Origin: Aureobasidium sp. EXF-3400
Taxonomy: Eukaryota; Ascomycota; Dothideomycetes; Dothideales; Saccotheciaceae
Length of the DNA stretch: 64,000 bases
NCBI GenBank assembly: GCA_024195585.1
Contig: SWBL01000133.1
Location: 57,925-121,924 of the forward strand
Direction: 5' to 3'
Shown: positions 35,777 to 47,480 of the stretch, piece by piece
Numbering within the stretch: the stretch's first letter is position 1
How the letters are laid out: each line of letters starts with the position of its first letter
The notes under the pieces: model-generated
What the model was told of the DNA's origin: nothing
What the model saw: the letters and a program-made list of their open reading frames with translations, nothing else
The model's database searches: none
Made by a program: the position numbers and the translations under genes

Positions 35777-37378
35777 TTAGAGGAGAGCGACAGCAGCGGC
35801 ACCGAGGGCAAGAGCAACGGAACCACCAACCTTGGCACCGGCACCCTTGTAGGCAGAGGCGCTGGCAGTGGCCTGAGCTCCAGGGGTCTGGTTAGCGGCC
35901 CACGAGGAAGCAAGGGTAGTACCAGAGGCCTGGCCGACGAGACCGCCGGAGCCAGAGGCACCAGCAGCACCGGCAACACCGGAAGGAGCAGCAGCGCCAG
36001 AGGGAACAACGGCACCGGAAGGAACCCAGGCGCCAGCGATGGAAGAGGTAGCAGCCCAGGTGACCTGGGTGCTCTCCTTGGTAACGGGAACGACCTTGCC
36101 AGCGGAGGTGATGGAGCGGGTGACAGCGTTGACAATGGTGGTGGGAACGACAGTCTGGCTGGTGGTGACGGTGGTCTGGACGGCGTGGGTAGTGACGAAA
36201 GAGGTGGCAGCGGTCAGGACAGTCTCCTTGCCGGAAGCAGTAATTGTCTGGCCAGCAGGGCAGTAGGTGGTGTATGAAGTGGTAACATCAGTAACGTAGA
36301 CAACGGGCTCGACAGAGGCGGATCCGTTTGCGGCGAGGATGGCGCCAGAGACAGAGCCGGTCGACATGGCAGATCCAGAAGCAGTCTTGGAACCAGCAGC
36401 AGAGGAAGAAGCAGAAGACGAGGAAGAACCAGAGAGGTTCTTGGCACCGCAGGTAGAGGCGTTGGGGCACTTGAGGTCGTAGAGAGACTTGGTGTTGGCA
36501 CCGTCGATACCGCTGGCAACCGAGAAGGAAGGCGAAGAGCCGTCGTCGTTCAGGATGTACCACCAGAAGTTGATGCAGCGGGCCTCAAGCTCGCAAGCAA
36601 TGTCCTGCCAGTACTTGGCGGCGTTCTCAACGCTGGGAACAGCCTCGTCCTCAGCGTTGCCCTTGACGGGCCAGCCAGTCTCGGTGACCCAGAGAGGCTT
36701 GCCACCAGCAACAGCCTCGACCTTGTTGTAAGCCTCCCAGAAGAGGTCCGAGGCGTTGTCGATCGAGTTGCCCTCACCATCCTGGTAGAAGGGGTACTCG
36801 TCAAGACCGAAGAAGTCAACAGCGTCGAGGATGGCAGAGTTGGAGGTGTTGGTGAAAGCGTTCCAGGTGTCAACGTGGCCGATGGGGACGTTGGCGAGGA
36901 CAGTGTCCTTGACGACCTCACGGACCTGGCCGATGTAGTCGACGAGAACGTCGGCGGTCTGGCCGTAACCACTCTTTTGCTTGATGCCGATCTCGGAGAT
37001 GCGGTAAAGATCCTCAGAACCGACCGAGATACCGACGGTCAGGTCAGCAAGACCCTGGGAGCCGAACTGGCTGATGGCGGTCTTGAGAGCAGTAAGCTCG
37101 TTGTTGAAAGCCTCCTGGTTCTCGGAAGCCCACAGACCGAGAAGAAGAGTGGTGTTGGTCTTGATGGCAGCGGGGATGGCAGAGATGACAGTGTTGGCAG
37201 TGCCGTCCTGGATCATGGTGTAGAGACGAGCCGAAGAGTAGTCGGTGATGGCAGCGGCAGACTCAAACTGGTTGGTGAAGGTGTCGAGAGTGGCTCCCTG
37301 AGAAGCGTAGTTGAAACCGCGGGAGGCAGCCATGGCAGAGGCGGCGCCGCCAGCGAGAGCGTAGAAGGAAGCACGCAT
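35777..37378 (-). CDS. eglC: GPI-anchored GH17 endo-beta-1,3-glucanase
   Basis: Cell-wall beta-1,3-glucan hydrolase of the EglC type. Single exon, 533 aa. The signal peptide (MRASFYALAGGAASAMA) is followed by a GH17 barrel at about 20-310. The proton donor is E122 in VGSED and the nucleophile E233 in WVTETGWPVKG. A Cys-flanked end of the barrel (LKCPNASTCGAKNL) leads to a Ser/Ala-rich, then Thr/Val-rich, linker and a C-terminal hydrophobic tail (GGSVALALGAAAVALL), which fits a GPI anchor. G/C-rich third positions suggest strong expression. The Ser/Ala codons generate long antisense ORFs that are not genes. Confidence 0.95.
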   Translation of the reverse strand: MRASFYALAGGAASAMAASRGFNYASQGATLDTFTNQFESAAAITDYSSARLYTMIQDGTANTVISAIPAAIKTNTTLLLGLWASENQEAFNNELTALKTAISQFGSQGLADLTVGISVGSEDLYRISEIGIKQKSGYGQTADVLVDYIGQVREVVKDTVLANVPIGHVDTWNAFTNTSNSAILDAVDFFGLDEYPFYQDGEGNSIDNASDLFWEAYNKVEAVAGGKPLWVTETGWPVKGNAEDEAVPSVENAAKYWQDIACELEARCINFWWYILNDDGSSPSFSVASGIDGANTKSLYDLKCPNASTCGAKNLSGSSSSSASSSAAGSKTASGSAMSTGSVSGAILAANGSASVEPVVYVTDVTTSYTTYCPAGQTITASGKETVLTAATSFVTTHAVQTTVTTSQTVVPTTIVNAVTRSITSAGKVVPVTKESTQVTWAATSSIAGAWVPSGAVVPSGAAAPSGVAGAAGASGSGGLVGQASGTTLASSWAANQTPGAQATASASAYKGAGAKVGGSVALALGAAAVALL

Positions 37379-39757
37379 TTTGAGATGTCAATTATCCTGG
37401 AAAATAAAGAAAGATAGCGAATGTGTGTATCGAATATGGACCCAGAGGAAAGAGTGACAATGGGTTGGATATTCGAGGTTGTGAGGAAAAAAAGATGTCG
37501 TGGCTGAGAAGGCGCGGCGAGCTTCAAAGTTTTGTACCTGCGTGTCCTCGCCCTGATCTGCAGCACCAACCGGCGCCGGTGTGTCAGTTGGAGTCTGCGA
37601 CGACCAGTGGAAGGATCCGCTCCGTGAACTTGTGCACAACCAGGCAAGCGTATGCCAAACATAGTAAGATTAAAGCCAGTATCCACTTGTACCCGTGAAT
37701 CAGCCGGGCGAGACAAGGCTGCTCGCCTTCTCCTGACATCGCGAATCAATCATGCTCAACACGAATATTGCTTTGCGGTCCTTCATCTTGCGAGATGAAC
37801 CTCTGCCCAGTCTGTTGATGCAGCTAATCACAGACGCATGTCGGTTTTTTCTTGTTATGCGTTGAACTGGTCCGCGTGTCGTCCAAGACAAGAGCCGGTC
37901 GAGCAGCTTGTGGCGCTTGTAAGGCGTTGCTGCCGCGTACCTCAAGCTAGCCTCTTGTCGAATGCGATCGTCAGCTGACTGCCAACGGCAGCTCAGCGGA
38001 TTGGCTGCGCGGAAATTGTTGTGAGGTGCTGCTTTGAAAACACTCGACTCAGACGTCCGGGGAGCAACCACAGATTGCGCCAAATCTCACGCCCGCCGCT
38101 GCGCCTCCGAACTGCCTGCATCGTCCTCCGTGCGCCGCTGCCAAACGGGTGTCCGGGTACATGTCGAAATTGCATGACTTCATTTAGGCCTTCGCTTGCT
38201 TGTTTGTTTTGCTGCTGCATTTCCAGAAAAGTATCCGATTGATTGTGATTGTCTGTGATGAGCGGATGAGGTATCCAATTTTGGCTGCAGATCAATAAGA
38301 TGAGCTGGACGCGCACATCGCTTGTCAACTCTGTCGTGCCTTCCCAACAGCTTGCTCTTGCAACTCGAGAACCTTCCAGACTCACAATGTCTCGTCTTCA
38401 ATGCTGACGGCTTCTGTCACAATACCAGTCGCTGGTCAGTTGCGTGCAGTCTTCCGATCGTCCTTGACATGGGGTCCTTGGTACTGAGTAGGATCAGATG
38501 ACGACCGCTACGAAGGAGCTTCTTCTTCACGGCCGTTGAATAGTCGCGAGGAGTCTTGACTCGGAGGACGTCGAGGTCTCAGATCATCGATATAGGGCTT
38601 GATTTGCATTCCTCACGACAATGACGTTTCGTCCAAAATGCCGTCGCAGCAGCCAGATATTGTAGATGTCCGCTGACACAACAATCCCAGCGCCATTGGA
38701 TCATGCGACGACTCCTCTTGTTTCGACCGCTGAGACAAATGCATACACATCCTGACTAGGTCTCGAACCTCTCTCGGACCCTTTTCCAATATCGTTTTCT
38801 CGAACCATAGGCCAGTGATACTTTTAGCCATGACTGCTCTTCCAGGTTCTTGCAGCCCACAGTTCTCACAACCACCACTCGCTCGAACCCGCAGCACAAC
38901 AAATATACTCGACAGCATCAGGGTCAATCTTTCTGCAAATTTCTCTGCCAGACGATTATCATTCCTTTCGTTCTAGAAGATCTTTTCTGCAAGTCTTCAG
39001 GACTTGTAGTTATTCGATATTAATCCTCACGTGCTGTCCAAACAGCAGCTGGCAACCTCGGTGGTGCATACGAACACGATGCCGCTGCGAATCCTGGCTC
39101 CTTCATCAAGTGTCGTCGTGCCGACCACCAACGTTCACGAAACGTTCAATAAGCTTCGCAGTCATCACTGCTCAGCCACGTATAACACAATTATCGCGGA
39201 AGTCGATTGCTCAAGTCCAAGTAGTCGACAGCTTCACCTAGAATCTCAATCAAGGCAGGTAGGCAATGGTTGTTGGCTCATCTTCACTCAGAATCTCGGC
39301 TCTCGAAACAGATGGTACCTGCAAAAAAAAAAAGAGAATAAACAGCGAGAAAAAACATTTACGCGATGACCAACGCAAGAATGTAAGTCGCTTCGGGCAG
39401 CGTAGTTTCTCGAAGTTGTCCTCGCTCAGAAGTCTTCTTGCGCCTTCATCCATACCTACGTGGTCGCATCCTGCCTGACAACAGTCGACCAGACCCGCCG
39501 CTCAAATTTGTACTTCGAGTATCAGTTCAATGGAGGTTCGGACCCATTCGCTTAACATTACTGACAGAGTTTGGCATCACATGAATTTTTCGCTTAATGT
39601 TACTTGAACGGTAAGCCGAGGCGAGTCTGCGGCCTCGGCCCCAGTCCCTGAATCGGAAGCTCTCCCCACATCTCGCATCTTGCAGATACATTTATATCTC
39701 GTCAGATCCGCGAAAGACCGACATCTACATCACTATCAACACGCACATTTTATCACA
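37379..39757. other. Intergenic region upstream of eglC and the MDR gene
   Basis: 2.4 kb between two divergent genes. The first 250 bp upstream of eglC are pyrimidine-rich on the coding strand, as in highly expressed fungal genes. The longest frame (38385-37993, minus, 130 codons) shows no domain or signal peptide, and I do not call it. Confidence 0.5.
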
Positions 39758-40858
39758 ATGTCTTCACAGTATCAGTCAGTACATCTTGCCGCTCGTCCTA
39801 CGAACGAAATCGTTCCTGGAACGTTCGAGGTCAGATCGAATGCTGCACCCAAGGAGTCCGATCTCAAGGATGGTCAAGTCATCTTCCGCTCCCTGTACCT
39901 CAGTCTTGATCCTGCCATGAGAGGATGGCTCAATGGTAAGTCAAACAGACTGATGATCTACACCTGTTCTTTCACTGACTCTGAGTTCAAAGATACACGC
40001 TCATACGTTCCTCCCGTTCAAATTGGTGAGGTCATGCGCGGAGTCGCCATCGGTACCGTCGAAGCATCAAAATCAGAGAAATTCCCCGTCGGCACACTCG
40101 CTACTGGACTCGTCGGCTGGACCGAACTTGCCGTGGTAGACGAGAAGGCTCTCGAGCGTGTCGATCTTCCGTCCAATGGCCGCACCACCGACGTCCTCGG
40201 TGTCCTCGGCATGACTGGCTTGACTGCCTACTTTGGCATCATCGAAGTTGGGCAAGTCAAGAAGGGAGACTTTGTCGTTGTTTCCGGCGCAGCTGGCGCA
40301 ACAGGAAGTGTCGTTGCACAAATTGCCAAGCTGAAGGGCGCAAAGGTGCTTGGTCTGGCCGGCTCAGACGACAAAGTGTCATGGTTGAAGAACGACCTTG
40401 ACCTGGACGAAGCTCTAAACTACAAGGACGCCGACTTCACTACCAAATTCCGCAATGCAACCAAGGGCTTGATCGACGTCTTCTTCGACAATGTCGGCGG
40501 CGACATCCTCGACCTCGCTCTTTCGCGCGCAAAGCCCTTTTCTCGCTTTGTCATCTGTGGCGCCATTAGCGACTACAACAACGCATCTCCCCGCGGTCTC
40601 AAGAACTACATGATGATTATTTCCATGCGCATCCGTATGCAGGGCTTCATTGTGTTTGACTACGCAGACAAGTACGCCGCTGCCAGACGAGAATTGGCAC
40701 AATGGCTCAATGAGGGCAAGTTGCAGAGAAAGGAAACTATCATTGAGGGCGGATTGAGCAAGGCCGAGCAGGGATTGAGAGATTTGTACAAGGGTGTCAA
40801 TACCGGAAAGTTGCTTGTTGAGGTTAGCAAGCAGAAGGATGGCAAAGCTAGACTTTAG
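39758..40858 (+). CDS. MDR-family NADPH-dependent alkenal/enone reductase
   Basis: Zinc-independent medium-chain reductase of the prostaglandin reductase/leukotriene B4 dehydrogenase type, probably reducing alpha,beta-unsaturated aldehydes or ketones. Start at ATG 39758 (MSSQYQSVHL). Exons 39758-39935 and 39993-40858; the 57-nt intron (GTAAGT, CACTGAC, CAAAG) is in frame, so the frame stays open through it, but the spliced form WLNDTRSYVPPVQIGEVMRG matches the family. 347 aa. Rossmann motif SGAAGATGSVVAQIAK at about 157-172, DVFFDNVGG and the substrate-loop block LKNYMMIISMRIRMQGF are present. No structural zinc cysteines. Confidence 0.93.
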   Translation: MSSQYQSVHLAARPTNEIVPGTFEVRSNAAPKESDLKDGQVIFRSLYLSLDPAMRGWLNGKSNRLMIYTCSFTDSEFKDTRSYVPPVQIGEVMRGVAIGTVEASKSEKFPVGTLATGLVGWTELAVVDEKALERVDLPSNGRTTDVLGVLGMTGLTAYFGIIEVGQVKKGDFVVVSGAAGATGSVVAQIAKLKGAKVLGLAGSDDKVSWLKNDLDLDEALNYKDADFTTKFRNATKGLIDVFFDNVGGDILDLALSRAKPFSRFVICGAISDYNNASPRGLKNYMMIISMRIRMQGFIVFDYADKYAAARRELAQWLNEGKLQRKETIIEGGLSKAEQGLRDLYKGVNTGKLLVEVSKQKDGKARL

Positions 40859-41221
40859 GTGTTTTTGGACATGTCTGATAGAATGAAAGATTGCTCTTTT
40901 GACTAATTCTTGCACATCAAAGTGCGGGTCTGTACCTATTGCTTGCATTGGAACACTGGGTACTAAGCTAGTGTGTCTTCCAGCCTTCTTTTGCCCTTTT
41001 CATGTACTGCTGAACGACCCTAGTTTCTCCCCCAAAGCACTACGCGATGATGAGTTCTCTATCGAAATGCACAATCTTTTGTTTGAGTGTGCTAATTCCA
41101 CTGAGAGCGCAAACAAAGCATGCTTTTGTTGATCTGAATGAGATAACATGGTGCATTCTGATAGAGGACTGAGAAAGAAAGAGTTGTGAGGACGATCTCT
41201 TCCGACTCTTTATTTCCGTGT

Positions 41222-41929
41222 CTAACAGATGACATCCCTGTAACCTTTCTTCATCAACTCCTCACGGCGCTTGTTCAACCAAGAAACATGGTGCTCAATA
41301 CGCTCCAACATCATCTCGAACTCAGTTGGACCCATGGCCCCTGTCTCGTTGGTCTTGACACGGTGCATGAGTGTCTTGACCAGGTCGTCGGTCAGCTCCT
41401 TGTCGAAATGGGTATAGATCGTCTTGAACACGGGGTCGCGAAATTCTTCAGCACTTGATTTAAGAGGGCTCTTGATCTGTTTGACGGTGACTTGGTTTTT
41501 GTTGGTGACGTTGATCATGACCTCCAAGCGTGAACCAAGGGAAGAGACCTGAATGACATGCAAGCGGCGGAAGTGAGCACTACTGTTGCCACCAACCTTC
41601 TTGAGCCACTTGAATGCTTCGGTAAGGAGTCGTGCGTTGGCCTCGTGACTGGTGTCGATGGTGAAGAGACAGTTGCTGAAGTAGAGAGGCATCAAGCCCG
41701 ATGCGATGACCGAGCAGGTGTTCATGAAAGCCGTAGGGGGTGAGGGACTCTTCCAGGCAGGGCTGAGAACACATAGATCGATGGCTCTCTTGGTGCGATC
41801 ACGGTAGAGGTAGAAGTAGACGAGGTTCTTCACTTCAGAGGGGAGATCGAGGAAGTTGATGCGTCGGGTACCCGGGGCCAGAGGTGATGCCTCGACGGTG
41901 GTGATGGGGGGACCGGATCGGCTCTCCAT
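41222..41929 (-). CDS. F-box-like protein of unknown function
   Basis: Single exon, 235 aa. Residues about 22-40 (RINFLDLPSEVKNLVYFYL) match the LPxExRxxIYxxL F-box-like motif common in Dothideomycete proteins. The rest is a helical region without a recognised domain, ending in a charged helix (ERIEHHVSWLNKRREELMKK). Such proteins are often presumed substrate receptors of SCF-type ubiquitin ligases, but this is not shown for this group. Two further genes in the window (43234 minus and 55912 plus) carry the same motif. Confidence 0.72.
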   Translation of the reverse strand: MESRSGPPITTVEASPLAPGTRRINFLDLPSEVKNLVYFYLYRDRTKRAIDLCVLSPAWKSPSPPTAFMNTCSVIASGLMPLYFSNCLFTIDTSHEANARLLTEAFKWLKKVGGNSSAHFRRLHVIQVSSLGSRLEVMINVTNKNQVTVKQIKSPLKSSAEEFRDPVFKTIYTHFDKELTDDLVKTLMHRVKTNETGAMGPTEFEMMLERIEHHVSWLNKRREELMKKGYRDVIC

Positions 41930-42635
41930 GGTGGCCTGAGATCAGCCTGTTCTTTTTGTTAACACTTGTATGGTTATGTTTCTACATATACTCACAACGT
42001 TGCGTAGTCAGATCTTCAACAAAGAATGTGGTCTGGTTTGCCGTGGTGGAAACCGACAAGTGCTGCGATGAAAATTGTGGTAGCAAAAACCATGCTTACA
42101 GGCCACTAACGAGCAGCATTCCGGACCTTTCTATGATGTCGTCCAGACGGCGACGCAAGGACGGTCAGACAAGCGGACGGCCGGTCAACCTGAGCATTTT
42201 GGCTGCGTCCCTCGAGATTTGATGGCAAGACTCGAGGGTTATCTTAGACGAAGTGGTCAGACTTGTCCAGGACTGTCTCCCCTTCTGGTAACGTCTCCCA
42301 ACTGGCATTTCATGGTGTAAAGTATGTCTAAAGATGCGAAGTGTTTTCAAGAGGCTTGATATCGTCCAGTGAGAGTCCAAATGATTGAAATGACAAAGGT
42401 CAAATCTTCGTCTATCTCGATGGATAACAAAGGATACGAAGATGCTATAGAAATGGAAGAAGGTTTGTGATCTAACAGCTTTTTCCAGTGAGAGCTAGGG
42501 TTTGGGGCCGATCATATGGTTATCCCGACTCGTGAACTATGGTATGAGTCTACTATAAAAATGCAGAATCTTGATTGAGAAAACAATGATGTCCGGTAAG
42601 AAGTAGAAGTTGGAGGATACGAGATCAGAAACGGT

Positions 42636-42842
42636 CTATCCCAGCAGACAATACCTACCAGAAAACACCTATCAAAATGCACAGTGTGTTACTGAATTTA
42701 ACAGATTCCATTGAGAATTCATTATACGCAGCCAAAGCGAAATCAAGAAAGCAAGTATGGAGCTATCCCGAGGAACGTTACCTACCAGAAAACAGCTATA
42801 AAAATGCACAGTGTATTACGAAAACTGACAGTGTCTATTGAC
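42636..42842. repeat. Two-copy direct repeat, period 127 bp
   Basis: About 80 bp starting at 42636 recurs at 42763, for example cctaccagaaaaca(c/g)cta and aaaatgcacagtgt, each offset by exactly 127 bp. Copies differ by scattered substitutions. It lies downstream of a frameshifted F-box-like gene, perhaps in its 3' UTR. Confidence 0.6.
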
Positions 42843-42965
42843 GGCACAAGATATGCAAGCAAAAGGAAGGGAAAATTGATTAAGTGTAGTGCAAAGAAAG
42901 TATAGGTATAGGTTTTACCGAAGTGAAACCGTGCTGAACAGCATTCCATCCCTGTATTTTGGTTC

Positions 42966-43234
42966 TCATGCCTCGTCCTCGTCGTCGGTCTGACCCGACT
43001 CGCTCTCCTGCTCATCGCTGTCGTCTCATCTGAATCAACCTGATCTTCATCCTGGGCAAAGTCTCTGAACTCGCGGATGAGGTCGTAGAGACCAGCAGAT
43101 TTGGGGTCTTCTGCATCGATCGGATCGTCATCTTGTTGGCACTCCTTCAAGTCGAAAACAAACTCTTCATCAAGCGGGAGGAGACGATAAACCATGAGGC
43201 GAACCTCGCGAGGAAGGTCTGAGAAGTTGCGCAT
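42966..43234 (-). pseudogene. Short F-box-like gene with a frameshift
   Basis: Begins MRNFSDLPREVRLMVYRLLP, an F-box-like motif, followed by an acidic region. At about 43022 the frame changes. In the frame opened by ATG 43234 the protein continues as an unlikely basic then hydrophobic stretch to 42782. A one-base shift gives a consistent acidic tail (DDSDEQESESGQTDDEDEA) with a stop at 42966. I therefore think a base was lost. A good intron in the leader (43235-43318: GTAAGT...CCCTAG, immediately before the ATG) suggests the gene was or is transcribed. About 90 aa if repaired. A sequencing error would explain it equally well. Confidence 0.5.
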
Positions 43235-43318
43235 CTAGGGCTTACATGTAAGTTTATTGCTTCGCCAGAGAAAACTGTGGAAAGATTGCACGCTGCTGCT
43301 CTTCCGTAAGAAACTTAC

Positions 43319-44280
43319 CTTGTAGTAGGAGAGATGTTGTTCAAACAAAAACAAAAGAAGGCAGGTCGCGAAGGCCGGATAGGTAAGGCACCGGACGACG
43401 ACAGACAAAAGATGGTGGTTGCACGTCGACGATATGTAAGTAAGCCACTAGTCGTGAGTTGTGTCAGTCAACGATGGAAAGATCAAAAGCCTGTGGGGAT
43501 GAATACCAACAAGGTTGTCTATGTAGTGGAGAGAGAGGAAGTTGGTCAGAGAAGCCGATTATATAGGGATTCCGGCGGAATCGAACGGAAGGCTACGGAC
43601 CGTCAAGAACGATGACAAACGACGAATCGACGAATCATAAGTGACCGTCTACTTGTGAATAGCAGGAGTCAGAGTGTTAATTGGAGGCATGAGTGTGGTG
43701 TTAGGTGAGATAAGTGGTTTTTGGACAAATGTTGAATTTGCTTCCTTAAGCTGTAGATGAAGCAAGATGGTCTTGTGACGAGAAAGGCGTCCTGACACCT
43801 CGTCGTGTGTCTAATTCGTCTGGAAAGATGCGACTGCACGTCTACTACTGCCATTGACTATCTCAAGATAAGATCAAAGAAATGAAAAAAGAGAATGAAG
43901 GGGCAGGCTGGTACAAGATGAGCTCAGAGTCGGCGCGACGCTGACAAGTCCCCAGCCGGGCGTCAATGTTGCACCTTCCCTTCTTTTTCTATGCGCCGAG
44001 TATCAACCTCTCGAACCAGTTTACTAGAACTTGTCTGTATGTATAATATTCAAAATCGATTCATCATGTGTTGACAAATATGTTATATATCACAGCCATT
44101 CGATTACGTTGAACCAGAAAAGTAGGAAAAGAAAAACATGAAACAAGAAGCAAAAAAAGACAAAGACTCGACCTCCCTTGGTTGCACCATCGACACCAAG
44201 TCAGTTGCATTTTCAAGCAAAATAAAGAACAAAGAATACCAAACAAAGCAAACGATTGATCGATTTTGTCGTTAGTCGGC
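43319..44280. other. Intergenic region
   Basis: About 960 bp that should include the promoter of the F-box-like gene (minus) and the 3' end of the WSC gene. Only short ORFs without features. Confidence 0.5.
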
Positions 44281-46546
44281 TTACAACACCGAAGTGTAGT
44301 AGAGATTGAGCAAGTTGCCAGCACCACAGAACTCGAACTGGTTGCCAGGGCAAGTCATGAGAGATGGGGTGTTGCACTTTGTCGCAACAGCACCTGGAGT
44401 AATTCCCGAACCACAGTAACATTGTTGACCGTACTCGATACTGTGAGCAAAGTCAGTACACCATGAACATGCGAAACTAGAGATGAGGAAGAAGCAACTT
44501 ACCCAGCATACTTGTAACGCTTACCCAAGCAAAACTTGACGCACTTCTCTACTGTCATCAGAGGATCGGTGGTACTGGCTCCAGCAAGGGCGCGATTTCC
44601 GTTGGTAGGTTCTGTTAAGCATCCTTTGCTCTGGTATTTGCCTACGCTGGGCACAACCTGCACAGGTCTGTACGTAGGGTTGCTGTAGACGCTCAACAGT
44701 CCAGGACCACCGCAGATCTGGGAGAAATTTCCTGCACAGCGACCGTAGCATGAAGACTGTGTGTAGTTGGTGGTTGTGTCGAGGAGCTTGCCACCAGAAG
44801 CCAGACCATTACCGATGTAGCACTCGTCGAGGTTCTCCAGGCCGTAGAAGGCGGCGTTGTTGCTGGCGGCGAGGCCGGCGCATTTGGAAAGGGTCATGTT
44901 GGCATCGGAAAAGGTGCTGCCATTCAAAGCGCGTGCGTTGATACCTTCGCTTGCACAGCCAACGTATGTTGAGTTGAAGGGAGCCACAGGGTAGATGAGT
45001 TGGATGACCGAGTTGACCATGTTGGTTGTAGGCTTGAACGATGGATCGGTATTGTTGAAGATCGACATGTAGAACGCTCCACCACAGAGCTCGGTGCGGT
45101 TACCAGGACACACAACATTGCAGCCGGCCATAAAGTTTGTCTGGTCCGTGATGATGGTTGATGGGTTGATGGCAAGATCGCAGAAACATTGATCTCCGTT
45201 CTCCACTCCAGAGTAGGGGTACCCATGCTTGGTGCAGTAGGATTGACAGTACTCGACAGTGAGGCCTGGGAAGGTTGTGTATATTGCGTTTAGACTCCTG
45301 AAGCCATTATTGACATACGAATCGTTGCCACAACCCACGATCTTGTTGAACTTGTTGCCGAAAAAGGTACCAGCAGTGGGTGTGTATGTTGGTTGCGGAG
45401 TAGAGTCAACAGTCCTGGTAATTCTGGCCTGAGGAGCACCAGCCGGACATTCCATATCAGCGGCTGTAGCAGCTCCAGGGCCGGTAGTGACGCGAATGCA
45501 ACCAGGAAGCTTGCTGATCATGCCTTCGACAGGCTCGCCAATCTGAGGAGGCTGTTGAGGGCAGTTGTCAGAGAAGTTGGGGTTCCAGAAAGGGTGAAGC
45601 ACGGCGCAGTCATCAAGTGTACCAGAGTCATCTTGGCCATCTACAAGACAGTTGTCGATGGCACTCTTGAGCGCAGTGTCGTTCCAAGCATTCTGGAAAT
45701 CGCCGTGGAAGCCATATCCAGTGGGATCACCTTGAGAGAAGACGAAGCGACCACCGTCATTCAAGTTAGAAACTTGAGCCACTGCATAGTTCGTCTCAAT
45801 AAACAGATGAGGGAACATATAAGGATAGTTCGGAGGACAAACTCCGTTGTCGATCTGTGACATGTGGGCAACATGACTGTTGTCGGGTTTGTACAAGTCT
45901 TTACCGTTCCAGCAAGTCTGGAAGTGGATTTGCGCGCGGAGACCATTGACACAAACACGAGGGTCAGCAGGCATACCGGGTGTCTCTGGACCAATAGGAT
46001 CGGAAAGGCAGGCAAAACTGACAGCATCAGAGATTGGCCTATTGGGGTATGTTGCGTTTCCCCAAGTCATGCCTGATTGATTGGCAGCTCTCAAGGCCTT
46101 ATTGCCAGACAGCATTTGGAATCCTTTGGGGAACGCAATGATGTTGTTGGCAGCCTGACCACGAGCCAGGTAGTAGACAACACTTCCACCGTGAGGGACC
46201 TCTTCAAAAGACCCATTGGTGTGCTGGTAGTACAAATTTGGTGTCCAGTAAGCAGAGCGATCTGCCGAAATCTCGCAAGAAGTGCATTCTGATTGGGACA
46301 GACTATCGAAAGTTGCATTGACACCGATGTCTGTCGGAGGATGTTAGCTGTGCGCAGAAGAGGACCATGCAAGAACAACTCACTTGAACCACCCACAATG
46401 GTGTGGCAATGTGCTGCTAAAGCACCTGGATTGACAATAGGATCGATACGTCCGACTTGAACCTTAGCGCAGTTAATACGGAAGAAGGCATTGACACCGC
46501 CAATGCTGGCAAGAGCCAGTGTGGCAACAGCGGTTCTGAGCTGCAT
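44281..46546 (-). CDS. Secreted DUF1996 protein with three WSC domains
   Basis: Exons 46546-46384, 46330-44503 and 44440-44281, 716 aa. Intron 1 (GTGAGT...CGACAG) and intron 2 (GTAAGT...CTCACAG) both restore the frame; the second falls inside the last WSC domain. The signal peptide (MQLRTAVATLALASIGGVNA) is followed by DUF1996 at about 30-330 (GALAAHCHTIVGGS, SAYWTPNLYY, HIQTC-type block IHFQTCWNGKDL, HPHLFIETNYAV). Three Cys-rich WSC domains follow, with CQSYCTKHGYPYSGVENGDQ as the clearest. WSC domains bind carbohydrate. The protein probably acts outside the cell or at the wall; no GPI or TM tail is seen. Confidence 0.93.
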
Positions 46547-47371
46547 GATATCGTCTGACAGCGAGTGATTGTGAAGACAGTGGGTGGAGTCTGATACCCG
46601 TGCAGGGGCCCTGTTTATGCCAGATAGCCAGATTCATTTCTTTGACAGTCTTCTCGACTTCCGAGAAACAAAGTCGGCATGCCGAAATGACCGGAGTTGG
46701 AACTGGGCGTCGGTATGGCGGCAAGGAATTGGGAAGAGCCAGCTCTAGACAAAGACATGGCGCCTAGTGTGAGCCGCCAGAAGCAAGGGGTGGGTTGACA
46801 TGTCTTTGTCTGTCAGGCGGCTTTTCCGAGAGGAATATCGAATGGCGTCTCAACAAAGAGACATCGATTGGGAAAGCATGTGTCGATGGACGCCAGAAGC
46901 CTTGTGATGCTCGAAACTGGAATCAGAAGAGAGGTTCTGATCGTGACCCTTGGGGAGAGATTGCAGATATGTGGCAGAGGTGGACAGAGACGTGAAATTG
47001 GAAGGTTTCAAGAAACATTCCTTGGGCATATTAGGACCCGTCGGAAAAAACCAGTGTTGTCTTCCTGTATACTCAGTCGTTTCACTTTGCAAATCTAAGC
47101 TGCGCAGCCAGGTCATATGCTGGAAGGCAGTGAAGTTGTCTGCATTTGCGAAGTCATGGATATCTCGACGCCCTTGTGCCATTGTCGCTCGGATGCCTGT
47201 GGTGTTGATGTGTCAGTGTTCTGAAGCTTGGGAACCCCCGAGGCTTTACAGCTTGCCAGCTATCATCTCGTCCACCACACCCAAAAATAATACACTTTGG
47301 CATCCTGTAATGCCAGCTTGTCTATTCAACCCTTCTCAGCAGATTTAGGAGATCAAAAAGCAAAAGTATAT
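46547..47371. other. Promoter region of the WSC gene
   Basis: About 820 bp with no recognised gene. Short ORFs on both strands lack features. Confidence 0.5.
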
Positions 47372-47480
47372 TGACTAGGACGGGATTCGAACCCGTGCAA
47401 CTTACGTTACCAGGAAACTCAGAGACTGAGAAGCTTTTGATCGCTTGAATCTGGCGCCATAACCACTCGGCCACCTAGCC
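47372..47480 (-). tRNA. tRNA-Leu (CAA) with intron
   Basis: Read on the minus strand from 47480. Acceptor arms GGCTAGG / CCTAGTC pair with one G-T. The D-arm GGCCGAGTGGTTATGGC and T-arm CGGGTTCGAATCCCG are canonical. The anticodon loop carries TTCAAG, so the anticodon is CAA. About 30 nt interrupt the anticodon arm before CTGGTAACG, matching the position and type of intron known in fungal tRNA-Leu(CAA). A long variable arm (class II) follows. Confidence 0.93.

Noticed and set aside
35750..36277. 175-codon Gly/Ser-rich ORF on the plus strand
   Set aside because: Antisense of the Ser/Ala/Thr linker of the GH17 glucanase; no independent start context or domain.
37993..38385. 130-codon minus-strand ORF
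   Set aside because: No recognisable features; lies in a long divergent promoter region and has no splice or family support.
45393..45860. 155-codon ORF on the plus strand
   Set aside because: Antisense of the DUF1996 region, whose codon use and domains are convincing.
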